From contig NZ_SMZK01000001.1 in the NCBI RefSeq assembly GCF_005938085.1, forward strand, positions 868,001 to 932,000: a stretch of DNA of 64,000 nt, written 5' to 3'. The position numbers and the translations under genes were made by a program. Positions 46,537 to 58,381 of this stretch are shown here, piece after piece. This DNA comes from Haloterrigena sp. H1. Lineage in GTDB: Archaea; Halobacteriota; Halobacteria; Halobacteriales; Natrialbaceae. The notes under the pieces were generated by a model. That model was not told the origin of the DNA. It made no database searches and saw nothing but the letters and a program-made list of their open reading frames with translations. Positions within the stretch are counted from its first letter, which is position 1, and each line of letters begins with the position of its first letter.

Positions 46537-46878
46537 GTGTCGGTCACCGGATACTGTCGGCAGTTCGGGACCGCGCGACTGGAGACGAGAGTATGACGAG
46601 TCGGCGCTTACTGATCGATCCGTGACTAAGTCTCTAGATGCAGGGACCGATCTCGCACCAGCAGCGTTCGATCGAGCGACCACTGGCACGGACAGGACCG
46701 CGTCTCGACGGTGATCGACTCGTCGAGCCACCGATTTCCTCCGTTTTTCGTCCGCGACAGCTGCATATCAGGCCCTAATATAGTCAATATACCCTATGTC
46801 TCCCCGGGTGTCCCGGGCTGATTTTGCACAACTAGAGGCCGCCTTTACTATGGTAGTCGATAATTGAGTGGATGTACC
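46537..46878. other. Spacer upstream of acsA copy 2
   Basis: 342 bases without a supported gene. It holds an AT-rich patch (CTAATATAGTCAATATACCC at 46775-46794), a CCCGGG-TGT-CCCGGG hairpin (46803-46817) and a CTTTACTAT box about 37 bases before the acsA start. Probably the regulatory region of acsA copy 2. Confidence 0.45.
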
Positions 46879-48855
<1,977 letters not shown>

Positions 48856-48909
48856 CCACCCATATCTTTTTAAGGTAACAAACAAGTCAATAACACGATT
48901 CGTCATAAT

Positions 48910-49356
48910 ATGCCAGATAATAACAGCCACAATTCGACCGACAAACAGATCGAAACGGACGGTGGGGTGGCCGGACAGCCCGGCCAGGCCCACCGAGACA
49001 CCGACTACCTCAGTGCGGAAATCAACCTGCTGAACCCCAGTACGCCGTTCATGCGTGATCACCTGCGTGTGATCTGGACCGGCTTTATGGCCTGGTTGGT
49101 CCTCGTGTTCGGCCCTGTGCTCGCGACGATCGTGGCACCGGACGTGATGACCTCGGAGATGCCGGTCATCGAGTTCCCGCTGCACTACTTCCTGGTGGCC
49201 TTCTGTGCCCCATCCGGTGCGCTTGTCCTCTCGGCGTGGTACGCCCGCAAGCGCGATCAGTTGGACGCGAAGTACGGAATCGACCACTCGGAGCCGACGG
49301 GAACGGCCGGCAGCGCCGAAGACGCCACGGCTACTGACGGAGGTGTCGACCAATGA
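48910..49356 (+). CDS. DUF4212 small subunit of sodium/solute symporter
   Basis: 148 residues with two membrane helices (about 55-78 and 92-112) and the DUF4212 features LLNPSTPFMRDH and AWYARKRD. Always paired with a large symporter gene; its stop overlaps the ATG of the next gene here. Likely a small subunit of an acetate or other organic-acid carrier. Confidence 0.88.
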   Translation: MPDNNSHNSTDKQIETDGGVAGQPGQAHRDTDYLSAEINLLNPSTPFMRDHLRVIWTGFMAWLVLVFGPVLATIVAPDVMTSEMPVIEFPLHYFLVAFCAPSGALVLSAWYARKRDQLDAKYGIDHSEPTGTAGSAEDATATDGGVDQ

Positions 49357-51038
49357 CGGGCGCAGGAATCCTCCTGCAGTCTGACCTGCTGCCGCAGGGA
49401 ATGGACGTCTCGTTCAAGCTCGCGCCGGCTATCCTCGTTCTGGGGATGCTTGCGATCTTCCTCCTGATCGGCTTCGTGTTCCGCGTGGCCGACACGGAAG
49501 ACATGTGGGTCGCGGGTCGTTCGATCGGGAACATCGAGAACGGGATGGCGATCGGCGCCAACTGGATGTCGGCCGCGTCCTACCTCGGGATGGCAGCGCT
49601 GATCGCCCTCTCGGGCTTTTACGGACTGGCCTTCGTCGTCGGCTGGACGACGGGATACTTCATCCTGCTCATCTTCATGGCCGCACAGATGCGCCGGTTC
49701 GGAAAGTACACCGCACCGGACTTCGTCGGCGACCGATTCAACTCTGACACTGCACGTGGCATCGCAGCAGTCACGGCGTTCCTGATCGCCTTCGTCTACG
49801 CGATCGGTCAGGCCCGCGGGATGGCCCTTGTCGGCCTGTACATCTTCGGCGACATCGGCTTCGCCGGGCTCAGCGGCTACCAGGCGATGGTCATCGTCAT
49901 GATGGCCATTACGGTCCTCTACCTCACCCTCTCGGGCATGATGGGTGCGACCAAGAACATGGCCGTCCAGTACGTCATCCTCATCGGTGCCTTCCTGGCC
50001 GGCATGTACGTGGTCGGCTGGACGCAGGGCTACTCGACGGTGCTCCCGCAGATCGAATACGGGATGCTGATCAGTGAACTCGGCTCCGAGTTCAGCGAAC
50101 CGTTCGCAACCGCCAGCCCGTACCTCTGGATCGCGACGTGTTTCTCGCTGGTCGTCGGGACCTGCGGGCTCCCTCACGTCCTGGTTCGCTTCTACACGGT
50201 TGAAAACGAACGAACTGCCCGCTGGTCGACCGTGACCGGGCTGTTCTTCATCCTCCTGCTGTACCTCGGTGCGCCGGCGTACACGGCGTTCGGTGTGCGG
50301 ATGTTCGACGTGAACCCCAACACCGCCACGACGTACGCCGCAGAGGGCGGCATGTCCGCAGCAACTGCCGACGTTCTCGTCGTGGTCGCCGCCCAGTTCG
50401 CGAACCTCCCACAGTGGTTCGTCGGCTTCGTGGCTGCCGGCGGGATCGCCGCCGCGATCGCAACGACTGCCGGGCTGTTCATTACTGGCTCCTCGGCGGT
50501 CTCCCACGACATCTACGTCAACCTCATCAACGAAGACGCGACGCAGCGCCAGCAGATTCTCGTCGGTCGGCTGGGCATCGTTGCCCTGGGCGTCCTGACC
50601 ACGCTGGCTGCACTCGACCCCGCGGCACCGATCGGCGCACTGGTGTCCTACGCGTTCTCGCTGGCCGGCTCGGTGCTGTTCCCGATGTTCTTCCTCGGTC
50701 TCTGGTGGGAGAACACGAACCGTCAGGGCGCACTCGCCGGGATGCTCACTGGCCTGACCATTTGGTTCATCCCGATGATCAACGAGGTCTTGCCCACGTA
50801 CATCAGCAACGGTGAGCCATACGTCGCCGCACTCGCACAGTGGCTGCCGGCAATCGGCTCGGCACTCGTCGGCGTTCCAGTCGTGTTCGCCGTCACCATC
50901 ATCGTCTCCGTGATGACCGATGAACCGTCGCTCAAGACCAAGAAGATGGTCCGACAGTGTCACAGCCCCGAACCGATGGGCCAGCAGCAGTCTGCAGAAG
51001 ACGTCGTGACCGACGGCGGCGAACCCCTCGACGACTAA
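49353..51038 (+). CDS. Sodium:solute symporter, ActP-like
   Basis: 561 residues with about 13 hydrophobic segments and SSS-family landmarks (MWVAGRSIGNIENGMAIGAN near 50; ATCFSLVVGTCGLPHVLVRF near 250-270). The VC_2705/ActP-like subgroup paired with DUF4212 transports small carboxylates; next to acsA, acetate is the likely substrate (inference). Confidence 0.9.
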   Translation: MTGAGILLQSDLLPQGMDVSFKLAPAILVLGMLAIFLLIGFVFRVADTEDMWVAGRSIGNIENGMAIGANWMSAASYLGMAALIALSGFYGLAFVVGWTTGYFILLIFMAAQMRRFGKYTAPDFVGDRFNSDTARGIAAVTAFLIAFVYAIGQARGMALVGLYIFGDIGFAGLSGYQAMVIVMMAITVLYLTLSGMMGATKNMAVQYVILIGAFLAGMYVVGWTQGYSTVLPQIEYGMLISELGSEFSEPFATASPYLWIATCFSLVVGTCGLPHVLVRFYTVENERTARWSTVTGLFFILLLYLGAPAYTAFGVRMFDVNPNTATTYAAEGGMSAATADVLVVVAAQFANLPQWFVGFVAAGGIAAAIATTAGLFITGSSAVSHDIYVNLINEDATQRQQILVGRLGIVALGVLTTLAALDPAAPIGALVSYAFSLAGSVLFPMFFLGLWWENTNRQGALAGMLTGLTIWFIPMINEVLPTYISNGEPYVAALAQWLPAIGSALVGVPVVFAVTIIVSVMTDEPSLKTKKMVRQCHSPEPMGQQQSAEDVVTDGGEPLDD

Positions 51039-51042
51039 GACA

Positions 51043-51504
51043 ATGTACGAGAAAATACTCGTTCCGACAGACGGCAGCGAAACGTCCGAGGCAGCGGTTG
51101 AGCACGCAGTCGACATCGCAGCGAAATACGGGGCCGAAGTACACGCCCTGTACGTGGTCGACACCGACTCGATGAGTCTCAGCCTCGGCCCTGAACAACT
51201 CGATCGCATCGAACAGGGTCACTTCGGCGAGATGACCGAGGTCAAAGACCGTGCCGACAGCGCCACCGGCTTCGTCGCCGACCGCGCGAAAGAGCACGGC
51301 CTCGAGACCGTCGAGCACGTCTCGGCGGGGAAACCCCACTCGCTGATCGAGGACTACGTCGAGCACAACGATATCGATCTCGTCGTCATGGGAACGCACG
51401 GCCGTTCCGGTATCAAGCGCGCACTGCTCGGCAGCGTTGCTGAACGAACGCTCCGTACCGTGACGGAACCGGTGCTGGTCGTCGACAGCCGCGACTCGGC
51501 ATAG
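51043..51504 (+). CDS. Universal stress protein
   Basis: 153 residues. MYEKILVPTDGSETSEAAVE and VMGTHGRSGIKRALLGS, a complete ATP-binding signature. Begins four bases after the symporter stop, so it is probably the last gene of the acetate operon. Confidence 0.9.
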   Translation: MYEKILVPTDGSETSEAAVEHAVDIAAKYGAEVHALYVVDTDSMSLSLGPEQLDRIEQGHFGEMTEVKDRADSATGFVADRAKEHGLETVEHVSAGKPHSLIEDYVEHNDIDLVVMGTHGRSGIKRALLGSVAERTLRTVTEPVLVVDSRDSA

Positions 51505-51511
51505 ACGCAGC

Positions 51512-51529
51512 GTTTTTCCTGGTTTTATT
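51512..51529 (+). terminator. T-rich terminator of the acetate operon
   Basis: GTTTTTCCTGGTTTTATT shortly after the universal stress protein stop codon, two T-runs typical of archaeal termination. Confidence 0.5.
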
Positions 51530-51556
51530 CGAACGCAATACACCTATAGTAACAAC

Positions 51557-51642
51557 TGATACGATCTGCTACCACTGGTTATCGGCGCACCCGCATGACG
51601 GGTCGCGAGTGCGCCGGAACCACTGGGAGGTGTCCGTATGAA
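51557..51642 (+). repeat. Repeat family B, copy B2
   Basis: 86 bp from CTGATACGATCTGCTACC to GGTGTCCGTATGAA. The reverse complement aligns with B1 along most of its length, including the ends and the central GCATGACG region. Lies 53 bases after a stop codon. Confidence 0.75.
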
Positions 51643-51712
51643 ACAAGTTACACACCGATCACATCGTCCGCGGTTCTCGCTCCGAACTGCGCTCTTATTG
51701 TGCGATCGGGTG

Positions 51713-51800
51713 TGATACGGTCTGCTGTACCGATGTACCGGTTGGACCGCAGGGCGGGTGGCGGTCCCACCGGCACTGACTGGCAGGAGTCCGTATGAAT
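51713..51800 (+). repeat. Repeat family B, copy B3
   Basis: 88 bp from TGATACGGTCTGCT to GGAGTCCGTATGAAT. Ends match B1 and B2; CCGGCACTGACTGGCAGGAG is nearly identical to the B1 side, while the centre differs. Confidence 0.75.
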
Positions 51801-51906
51801 TGATTTTCAGTGGCTACTGTGGCAGACCGGAAAACCGTATTTAGCGGAACTGGCCGCTGGCAAAACTCCGTTTGGTGTCGCTCCCGACTGCAACCAGCGG
51901 CGGTCA

Positions 51907-52125
51907 CTACTTTTGTTTTTCTTTCGCGACTTCGACACTCCAGATGAGGCCGAAGTACGCGGCGATCCCCGCGGCCATGAACATATAGCGGGCCCAGTCC
52001 GGCCCATCGAGGAGACGAACGATGAGATCAACCCCTGTCACCCAGAGGACCGCAAACACGAGATCAGTCAACATGCCCCACCGCTCCTCGCGGGCAGTCT
52101 GGAGCCACTCTCGAACGCCTGTCAT
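51907..52125 (-). CDS. Small two-span membrane protein
   Basis: 72 residues from the ATG at 52125. Two hydrophobic helices (about 16-38 and 45-66), ending VEVAKEKQK. Not recognised with confidence; similar small proteins are frequent in haloarchaea. Upstream extension of the frame is basic and unlikely. Confidence 0.6.
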   Translation of the reverse strand: MTGVREWLQTAREERWGMLTDLVFAVLWVTGVDLIVRLLDGPDWARYMFMAAGIAAYFGLIWSVEVAKEKQK

Positions 52126-52216
52126 CGACCCATCACCCGGCTCGTAATGTCGTCCATTGTGAGACCGTTTCGCAGGGCCCCCGAAAAAGCCTATCGACGT
52201 CTCACGACCCTGCCGG

Positions 52217-52582
52217 CTACTGGTCGTAGAACTCGTCGACTTCGGCCGCCGGAAACGCCGGCGTTGCAGCGGAAACGTACTCGAGCGTTCGATCGCCGGT
52301 GTTCTCGAGACCGTGTTCGGTGTTCGCCGGAATGTGTACGAGATCGCCGGCCGCGACGGCCCGTTCCTCATCGCCGACGGTCATGACGCCGGTTCCCGAA
52401 AGGATGACGTAGACCTGTTCCGGGTCGTGTTCGTGGGTCACTTGGCATGCTCCCGGTTCGACATCGACCCAGGTAATCGTCAGCTCGGTCTCCGAAACCT
52501 CGTGCTGTGAGTGGAGGATGTGTGAGACCAGGCCATCGTCTCGAGTGAGTGCCGGTGCATCAGATTTGTTCACTACTCTCAT
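52217..52582 (-). CDS. Single-domain cupin
   Basis: 121 residues. Cupin motif 1 THEHDPEQVYVILSGTG (metal-binding His, His, Glu) and motif 2 AGDLVHIPANTEHGLEN. Metal-dependent enzyme or binding protein of unknown substrate. Confidence 0.82.
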   Translation of the reverse strand: MRVVNKSDAPALTRDDGLVSHILHSQHEVSETELTITWVDVEPGACQVTHEHDPEQVYVILSGTGVMTVGDEERAVAAGDLVHIPANTEHGLENTGDRTLEYVSAATPAFPAAEVDEFYDQ

Positions 52583-52635
52583 GAAAACACAAAGTCATGT
52601 GTGGAATATAATTCTTTGGAGAACCGACATCATCG

Positions 52636-53112
52636 TCACGCGTCCCAGTAGTCGGTCTCGTCGTCGATGTGGTAGTATCCCTCGAGCGTCCGTTCTCCGC
52701 GGCCGCCCGGCGGCGAGCCGACGAAGACGCCGAACTTGTCCATCTCGGGGTAGACGGTGACGTCCGGCTCGTTCATCGTCGACATCGCGAGATACAGAAG
52801 GGGCTCTTCGCTGTCGTTGACGACTCGATGGCCACCGCGTTCGTTCGCTGGGAGCGTCACGTAGTCGCCGGCTGTCAGCTCTACGAGGCCCGTTTCGGCC
52901 TTGAGTTTGCCCTCGCCCGCCAGCACGTAGAGTGCCTCCTCGTTGGCCGTGTGGTAGTGATAGGGCCACGAGCGCATCCCCGGCGGGAGTTCATAGAGGC
53001 TACAGCCGAGGTCCGAGGCGTCGACGGCGCTCGAGAGTTCTTTCCGGCGGAACGTCGTCTCGTCGGGGTCGTACGTCTTCCAGTCGACGGTCGCTTCGTT
53101 CGTCTTCTCCAT
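52636..53112 (-). CDS. Cupin-domain protein
   Basis: 158 residues from the ATG at 53112. YHYHTANEEALYVLAGEG and AGDYVTLPANERGGHRV are the two cupin motifs. A GTG at 53139 would extend it by nine residues, but an AATAT box sits right there, so transcription probably starts just before 53112. Neighbour of another cupin gene. Confidence 0.8.
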   Translation of the reverse strand: MEKTNEATVDWKTYDPDETTFRRKELSSAVDASDLGCSLYELPPGMRSWPYHYHTANEEALYVLAGEGKLKAETGLVELTAGDYVTLPANERGGHRVVNDSEEPLLYLAMSTMNEPDVTVYPEMDKFGVFVGSPPGGRGERTLEGYYHIDDETDYWDA

Positions 53113-53170
53113 ACCACGACCAGTTGTATCCTCAGCCACATATTGGTGCGGGCCGGGTTTCGCCCCAGCA

Positions 53171-54313
53171 TCAGGGACAGCCGATCGACGACGCGATCTC
53201 GAGCAACGGCGTGTCGTCGGTGAGACTCGAGACCTCGTAGTTCAGGTCGTCACAGGTCCAGAATACGCTTTGAATCCCGCCGTCACGACGGTAGGCCGTG
53301 TGGCCATCGATCTCGATCGCCTCGAGTACGTCGGGGTTGAACCGCTGGACCTCCCGGACGGCCACGTAGAGTTCGCGTGCGACGACGTTCGGATCGTTGT
53401 ACCACAACGTCGTCGTCGTCCCGAACCGCTCGGCTTTCTCGACGACGGTGACTCGATCGAGGGTGTACGACGCTGGCACGTCCGGCTCCGGCAGGTCGTA
53501 CGGAGTGAGTTCTGTGGCAGCCGCTCGTGACTCGAAGACACCCTTTGGCTTGGACCCATCGGGGACGACAGTCGCGTCTTTCGGTGGCTCGTACGTGAAC
53601 GTTCCCGGCTCGAGCCCTTTGTCGATCACGAGATCCTCGTACGTGACGGTCAGCCTGTGGCGGACCTCGCCGTCGATACTGACCGTGTTTCGCTCCTTGA
53701 TCGGATACCGGTACTCGTCGTCGATCCAGACCTCCCGGGAGACGTCCATTGCGTCGGGATCGCCGGTCACCCGGAGTGGGACGACGAACGTCGTCTCCCC
53801 GACGACGAGATCGATCGTCGGACCGATGTCCTCGACCGGCGGTGCCGTCTCGACGACGTGTGCCGCGCGGCCGTCGACGGTCTCGACGCCGTCATAACCC
53901 AGCCGGGACTCTTCGAGGAGGCTCTCGAGGACGAGTCGCGTCCGATCGGTGTCGACTTTGTTCGGATGGTACTGTTTGTCAACGACGTCCTCGGATGGAT
54001 CGTACTCCCACGTCGTGGCCCGGTTGGTCACGGTCACAGCGCCGTCCGGGACGTCGGGATCGCTCGACTCGAGGACGTCGATGCGCTGTTTGGCCGGCGG
54101 TTGATGTGCAATGTGCGCGACTCGTTCGACGGTCTCGTCAGGCGTTTCGACCGTCATGGTCCGACGGGCCTGCAGGTCGGTCATGTGGCGGCGCGTCTCG
54201 ATGGCGTCGCGGACGAGGTCCTCGCTCGAGGGAGGATCGTTGCGACTCGGATAGCTCACACAGCCGGCGAGTGCGGCCGTGACTCCTGCAGCGAGAAGCC
54301 GCCGACGATTCAT
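53171..54313 (-). CDS. Lipoprotein, LolA/MucB-like fold
   Basis: 380 residues from the ATG at 54313. MNRRRLLAAGVTAALAGC is a Tat signal with lipobox. The following region (VRDAIETRRHMTDLQARRTM; VTYEDLVIDKGLEPGTFTYE) resembles the DUF2092/LolA-like half-barrel of outer membrane lipoprotein carriers, here anchored on the outside of an archaeal membrane. Function unknown. Confidence 0.75.
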   Translation of the reverse strand: MNRRRLLAAGVTAALAGCVSYPSRNDPPSSEDLVRDAIETRRHMTDLQARRTMTVETPDETVERVAHIAHQPPAKQRIDVLESSDPDVPDGAVTVTNRATTWEYDPSEDVVDKQYHPNKVDTDRTRLVLESLLEESRLGYDGVETVDGRAAHVVETAPPVEDIGPTIDLVVGETTFVVPLRVTGDPDAMDVSREVWIDDEYRYPIKERNTVSIDGEVRHRLTVTYEDLVIDKGLEPGTFTYEPPKDATVVPDGSKPKGVFESRAAATELTPYDLPEPDVPASYTLDRVTVVEKAERFGTTTTLWYNDPNVVARELYVAVREVQRFNPDVLEAIEIDGHTAYRRDGGIQSVFWTCDDLNYEVSSLTDDTPLLEIASSIGCP

Positions 54314-54414
54314 ACGCGGGAGATTACCATCTCTAATGATAAGTGTGTGGGTTCGATCGGTCGACGATGATCGCGACCCCCGGTGTTTTGTGCGCGGCTC
54401 GCACACGTTCAGTC

Positions 54415-55611
54415 ATGAACGTCGATGCCGATCTCGCCGCACTTCGCGAGTTTCTCGCAGCCAACGGGCTGGATGGCTACCTGATCGACGACGACGCCTC
54501 GGACGCCGACCAGCGGTACGTCTCGGGGTTTACTGCACCGGATCCCTACCAGACGCTCGTCACGGACGATGGGGTCCACTTGCTCGTCTCCGGACTCGAG
54601 TACGGCCGCGCGAGCGCCGAGGCGAACGCGGACTCGGTCACTCGACGGGCCGCCTACGACTACCAGCAACTGGTGGCCGAACACGGCCGGTACGAGGGAC
54701 AGATCAGGACGATCGCGGCCTTTCTCGCGGACCACGACGTTGACGCGGTCGCCGTGCCACGGACGTTTCCGACCGGAACTGCCGACGGGCTCCGTGAGCG
54801 CGGCCTCGCAGTAACGGTCGAGCCCGACGGGCTCGTAACGGACATCCGCGCGACGAAAACCGACTGGGAGCTCGAGCAGATCCGGGCGAGCCAGCGGGCC
54901 AACGAGGCCGCGATGGCCCGCGCCGAGGCGTTGCTCGCTACTGCCGAAATCGAGGACGGGACCCTCGTCCACGACGGCGATCCACTCACCAGCGAACGCG
55001 TCACGGAGGAGATCGAGATCACGCTGTTGCGCCACGGCTGTGCGCTAGACGACACGATCGTCGCCTGCGGGGCCGACGCCGCGGATCCCCACGACCGGGG
55101 CAGCGGGCCGCTCGCAGCCGACGAACTGATCGTGATCGACATCTTCCCACGGGACAAGGAGACGGGCTATCACGCCGACATGACCCGGACGTTCGTTCGC
55201 GGCGATCCGGGCACGGAAGCCCGTCGGCGCTACGAGGTGACCAGTGAGGCTTACGAGGCCGCCCTCGAGGCCGTCGAAGCTGGCGTCACCGGTGCGGACG
55301 TCCACGCCGCGGCCTGCGACGTGATCGAAGACGCGGGCTACGCGACGCTACGGAGCGATCCGAACACGGAGACGGGCTTCATCCACAGCACCGGCCACGG
55401 CGTCGGCCTCGACGTTCACGAACAGCCCAGCGTCTCACCGGCCGGGGGCGAACTGCAGCCGGGTCACGTGATCTCGATCGAGCCCGGCCTCTACGATCCC
55501 GCCGTCGGCGGCGTCCGCATCGAGGATCTCGTCGTCGTCACCGAAGACGGCTACGAGAACCTGACCGAGTATCGCGTGGGGCTCGAGCCGACGGCCGGCG
55601 ATCCACGGTAG
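54415..55611 (+). CDS. M24-family Xaa-Pro dipeptidase-like peptidase
   Basis: 398 residues from the ATG at 54415. The five metal ligands are visible: Asp in IDIFPRD, Asp in HADMTRTF, His in STGHGVGLD, Glu in ISIEPGLYD and Glu in RIEDLVVV. N-terminal creatinase-like domain of about 130 residues. Cleaves X-Pro peptides. Confidence 0.88.
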   Translation: MNVDADLAALREFLAANGLDGYLIDDDASDADQRYVSGFTAPDPYQTLVTDDGVHLLVSGLEYGRASAEANADSVTRRAAYDYQQLVAEHGRYEGQIRTIAAFLADHDVDAVAVPRTFPTGTADGLRERGLAVTVEPDGLVTDIRATKTDWELEQIRASQRANEAAMARAEALLATAEIEDGTLVHDGDPLTSERVTEEIEITLLRHGCALDDTIVACGADAADPHDRGSGPLAADELIVIDIFPRDKETGYHADMTRTFVRGDPGTEARRRYEVTSEAYEAALEAVEAGVTGADVHAAACDVIEDAGYATLRSDPNTETGFIHSTGHGVGLDVHEQPSVSPAGGELQPGHVISIEPGLYDPAVGGVRIEDLVVVTEDGYENLTEYRVGLEPTAGDPR

Positions 55612-55718
55612 ATGGGATCAACGAACCCTGATTCCGGAACGGTTCTAATCGTCTCCGATCGACGGCGACCGTTCCAGAGCTACTATCCGGCATCAGTCAT
55701 CACTGCCAGTACGATCGA

Positions 55719-57119
55719 ATGACACTGGCGAACATCGCCCGATACGACGAGCGACGAGCCCCATCTCTCGGCCAGCGGGCAGTCGTCGTCGGCGGGAGCG
55801 TGGCGGGGCTCTGTGCGGCGCGAGTCCTCTGCGATTCGTTTGCTGAGGTCGTGGTACTCGAACGCGATACGTTCCCCAGCACGCCGGCGGCTCGCGAGGG
55901 GGCGCCACAGACGAGCCAGCCACACGCGATGCTCGAAGCCGGGCGGACGACGCTCGAGGACCTCTTTCCAGGATTCGAGAACGCGGTTCAGTCCGCCGGT
56001 GGGCTGAAGCTCGATATGACCCATGATTTCGTGTGGTACGACCAGGGAGGGGCCGTCACGGAGGCGGCTGCCGAACTGCCCGCCCTCTATGCGAGCCGGC
56101 CTCTCTTCGAACACGTCATCCGCGAGCAAGTCCGGGAGTTCAGCGAGGTACAGTTACGCGGGGGGTGTCACGTTCTTGGCTACGAGCACGACGCCGAGAC
56201 GGAGCGGGTGACTGGGGTGCGGTTCCGCGACGAGGACGAACAAGAGACAACACTCGATGCAACGCTCGTGGTCGACGCGACTGGCCGGCAGAGTCGAACC
56301 CCGACGTGGCTCGAGACGCACGGGTATCCGGTTCCCGAGGTCGACGAGGTCGAGGTCGACGTCACCTACAGTACCGTCCGTATCGAGCGGCCGCCGAACG
56401 TTCGGGGTGGCGTGCTCGTCGCACCGGAGCCCCAGCGGCCACGCGGCGCGGCGATGCTTCCCATCGAGAACGACCAGTGGGAGGTACTGCTTCAGGGGCT
56501 CCACGGCGAACACGCTCCGGCCGACCGCGGGACGTTCCTCGAGTGGGCCGAGTCGTTACCGCGGGACGAAATCGGCCGTCGACTACGCGAACAGGAGTGG
56601 GTATCGGAGAGTACGCGCTATCCGTTTCCCGCGAGCGTTCGGCGACACTACAGCTCTCTCGACCGGTTCCCGAAGAGGTTGATCGTCACTGGCGATGCGA
56701 TCGCCAGCTTCAATCCCATCTACGGACAGGGGATGTCGGTCGCAGCGCTGGACGCGCTCGCGTTGCATCACGAACTCGAAGCCGGGCTCGAGGGTCTTGG
56801 GCCGCGATTCTTCCGCCGGACGGACGAAATCATCGACGAGGCGTGGAAGATCGCCGTCGGAAAGGATTTCGTGTTCGATGAGACAACGGGACCGAAGCCG
56901 TTCGGGACCGATCTGTTCAATAAGTACGTCGCTCGCCTCTTCCGGCGCGCCCACGACGACGGCAACCTAACCGAGGCGTTCTTCCGCGTGTTCCGACTGG
57001 AGCGGTCGGCGAGCAGCCTCCTCCATCCGAGCGTTGTCTGGCGCGTGTTCCGCCCGCGATTCGGATCGGCGACGAACTCGTCCGAGAACGGATCCACATC
57101 GTATTTGATGGGGTACTGA
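55719..57119 (+). CDS. FAD-dependent oxidoreductase (monooxygenase/halogenase-like)
   Basis: 466 residues. FAD-binding VVVGGSVAGLCAARVL at about 22-37 and GDAIASFNPIYGQGMSVAAL near 325-344, with a middle DATLVVDATGRQSRTP. The class includes PHBH-type monooxygenases and tryptophan-halogenase relatives; substrate unknown. Starts at the ATG at 55719. Confidence 0.82.
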   Translation: MTLANIARYDERRAPSLGQRAVVVGGSVAGLCAARVLCDSFAEVVVLERDTFPSTPAAREGAPQTSQPHAMLEAGRTTLEDLFPGFENAVQSAGGLKLDMTHDFVWYDQGGAVTEAAAELPALYASRPLFEHVIREQVREFSEVQLRGGCHVLGYEHDAETERVTGVRFRDEDEQETTLDATLVVDATGRQSRTPTWLETHGYPVPEVDEVEVDVTYSTVRIERPPNVRGGVLVAPEPQRPRGAAMLPIENDQWEVLLQGLHGEHAPADRGTFLEWAESLPRDEIGRRLREQEWVSESTRYPFPASVRRHYSSLDRFPKRLIVTGDAIASFNPIYGQGMSVAALDALALHHELEAGLEGLGPRFFRRTDEIIDEAWKIAVGKDFVFDETTGPKPFGTDLFNKYVARLFRRAHDDGNLTEAFFRVFRLERSASSLLHPSVVWRVFRPRFGSATNSSENGSTSYLMGY

Positions 57120-57246
57120 CACCGGAACCTATCCGTCGACAGATCGTCGATTCGACACCGGCCGACGGGATTCGTATGCCGTTGACGCACCTCGTATTCG
57201 CGTTTAGAACCGAATCTCGTGTGACGGGTCGCGACGCTTGACGAAC

Positions 57247-58257
57247 TCAGCGATAGCCGCCGTCGTCCGCGCCGCGAGCATCGTCGATCCGGTCGAACTG
57301 CTCGTCGCTCAACTCGAGGTCGACCGCGCCGACGTTCTCCGCGAGTTGGTCTGGCGTGCGTGCGCCGACGATCGGCACGCAGGTAAAGCGGTCCTGTGCC
57401 ATCAGCCATCGCAGTGAGACCTGTGCGGGCGTGGCATCGAGTTCGTCCGCGACGGATTCGACGGCCTCGAGGACCTCCCAGGCCGTCGCGCTCGTATAGC
57501 GATCCTCGAACAGATCGGTGAGACTGCCCCGCGAGCCGTCCGGCGCGACGACGGTGCCGTCCGCCTCGCGCTCGTATTTTCCGGTCAAAAACCCGCCGGC
57601 CAGCGGCGAGTACGGACAGACCGCGATGTCCTGGTCCGCACAGACGTCGAGGTAGTCGCCGACGTCGTCCGTCTTGGCAGCGTTGAACATCGGCTGAGTC
57701 ACGTCGAATCGCTCGAGCCCCTCCACGTCGCTCGTCCACAGGGCCTTGGTGAGCTTCCAGGCGGCCATGCTCGAGGCTCCCAGATAGTTGACTTTCCCCT
57801 CGCGGACGAGTTCCGTGAGCGTCCGGAGCGTCTCTCGGATCGGCGTGTTTTCGTCCCAGCGGTGGATATAGTACAGATCGAGATAGTCGGTGCCCAATCG
57901 CTCTAACGTGCCCTCGATCTGGGCGCGGATGTGCTTGCGTCCGAGTCCGGAGTCGTTCGGTCCGGGTTCGCCCCAGCCATCGAAGGGGAAGTAGACCTTC
58001 GAGGCGATGACGAAGTCCTCGCGGTCGTGGTCTGCGAGCCACTCGCCGATCCACTCCTCGCTGGTGCCGTCGGGGTCGCCGTAGACGTTGGCCGTGTCGA
58101 TGAAGTTGATTCCCTGGTCCCAAGCGGCGTCGAGAAGCTCGTGGGCTTCTTCACGTTCCGTTTCGACGATGCCGCCGGTCTCGCGACCGAAGCGCCAGGT
58201 GCCAAAACAGAGTTTCGAGACGGTCGTGCCCGTGTTTCCGAGTGTGGTGTACTCCAT
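57247..58257 (-). CDS. Aldo/keto reductase
   Basis: 336 residues. Catalytic residues Asp, Tyr, Lys, His in DTANVYGDPDG, FVIASKVYFP and LDLYYIHRWDENTP. NADPH-dependent carbonyl reductase of the voltage-channel beta-subunit-like subgroup. Substrate unknown. Confidence 0.88.
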   Translation of the reverse strand: MEYTTLGNTGTTVSKLCFGTWRFGRETGGIVETEREEAHELLDAAWDQGINFIDTANVYGDPDGTSEEWIGEWLADHDREDFVIASKVYFPFDGWGEPGPNDSGLGRKHIRAQIEGTLERLGTDYLDLYYIHRWDENTPIRETLRTLTELVREGKVNYLGASSMAAWKLTKALWTSDVEGLERFDVTQPMFNAAKTDDVGDYLDVCADQDIAVCPYSPLAGGFLTGKYEREADGTVVAPDGSRGSLTDLFEDRYTSATAWEVLEAVESVADELDATPAQVSLRWLMAQDRFTCVPIVGARTPDQLAENVGAVDLELSDEQFDRIDDARGADDGGYR

Positions 58258-58381
58258 AGCTGGGGTTCGGCGGCGACCGTCAAAACGGGTTTGGAAGCGG
58301 TGATCGCGCGTCGGTAGGTCCGTCCGCAGACGCTCGAAGCAGTGTTTCCGAAGCTACAAACCGCTCGACGGACACCTATCG

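Larger units (their letters stand above)
51505..51906. other. Spacer with two copies of repeat B
   Basis: 402 bases without a supported gene. A T-rich terminator (51512-51529) is followed by repeat copies B2 and B3 and then by the tail end of the small membrane protein gene on the other strand. Confidence 0.6.
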
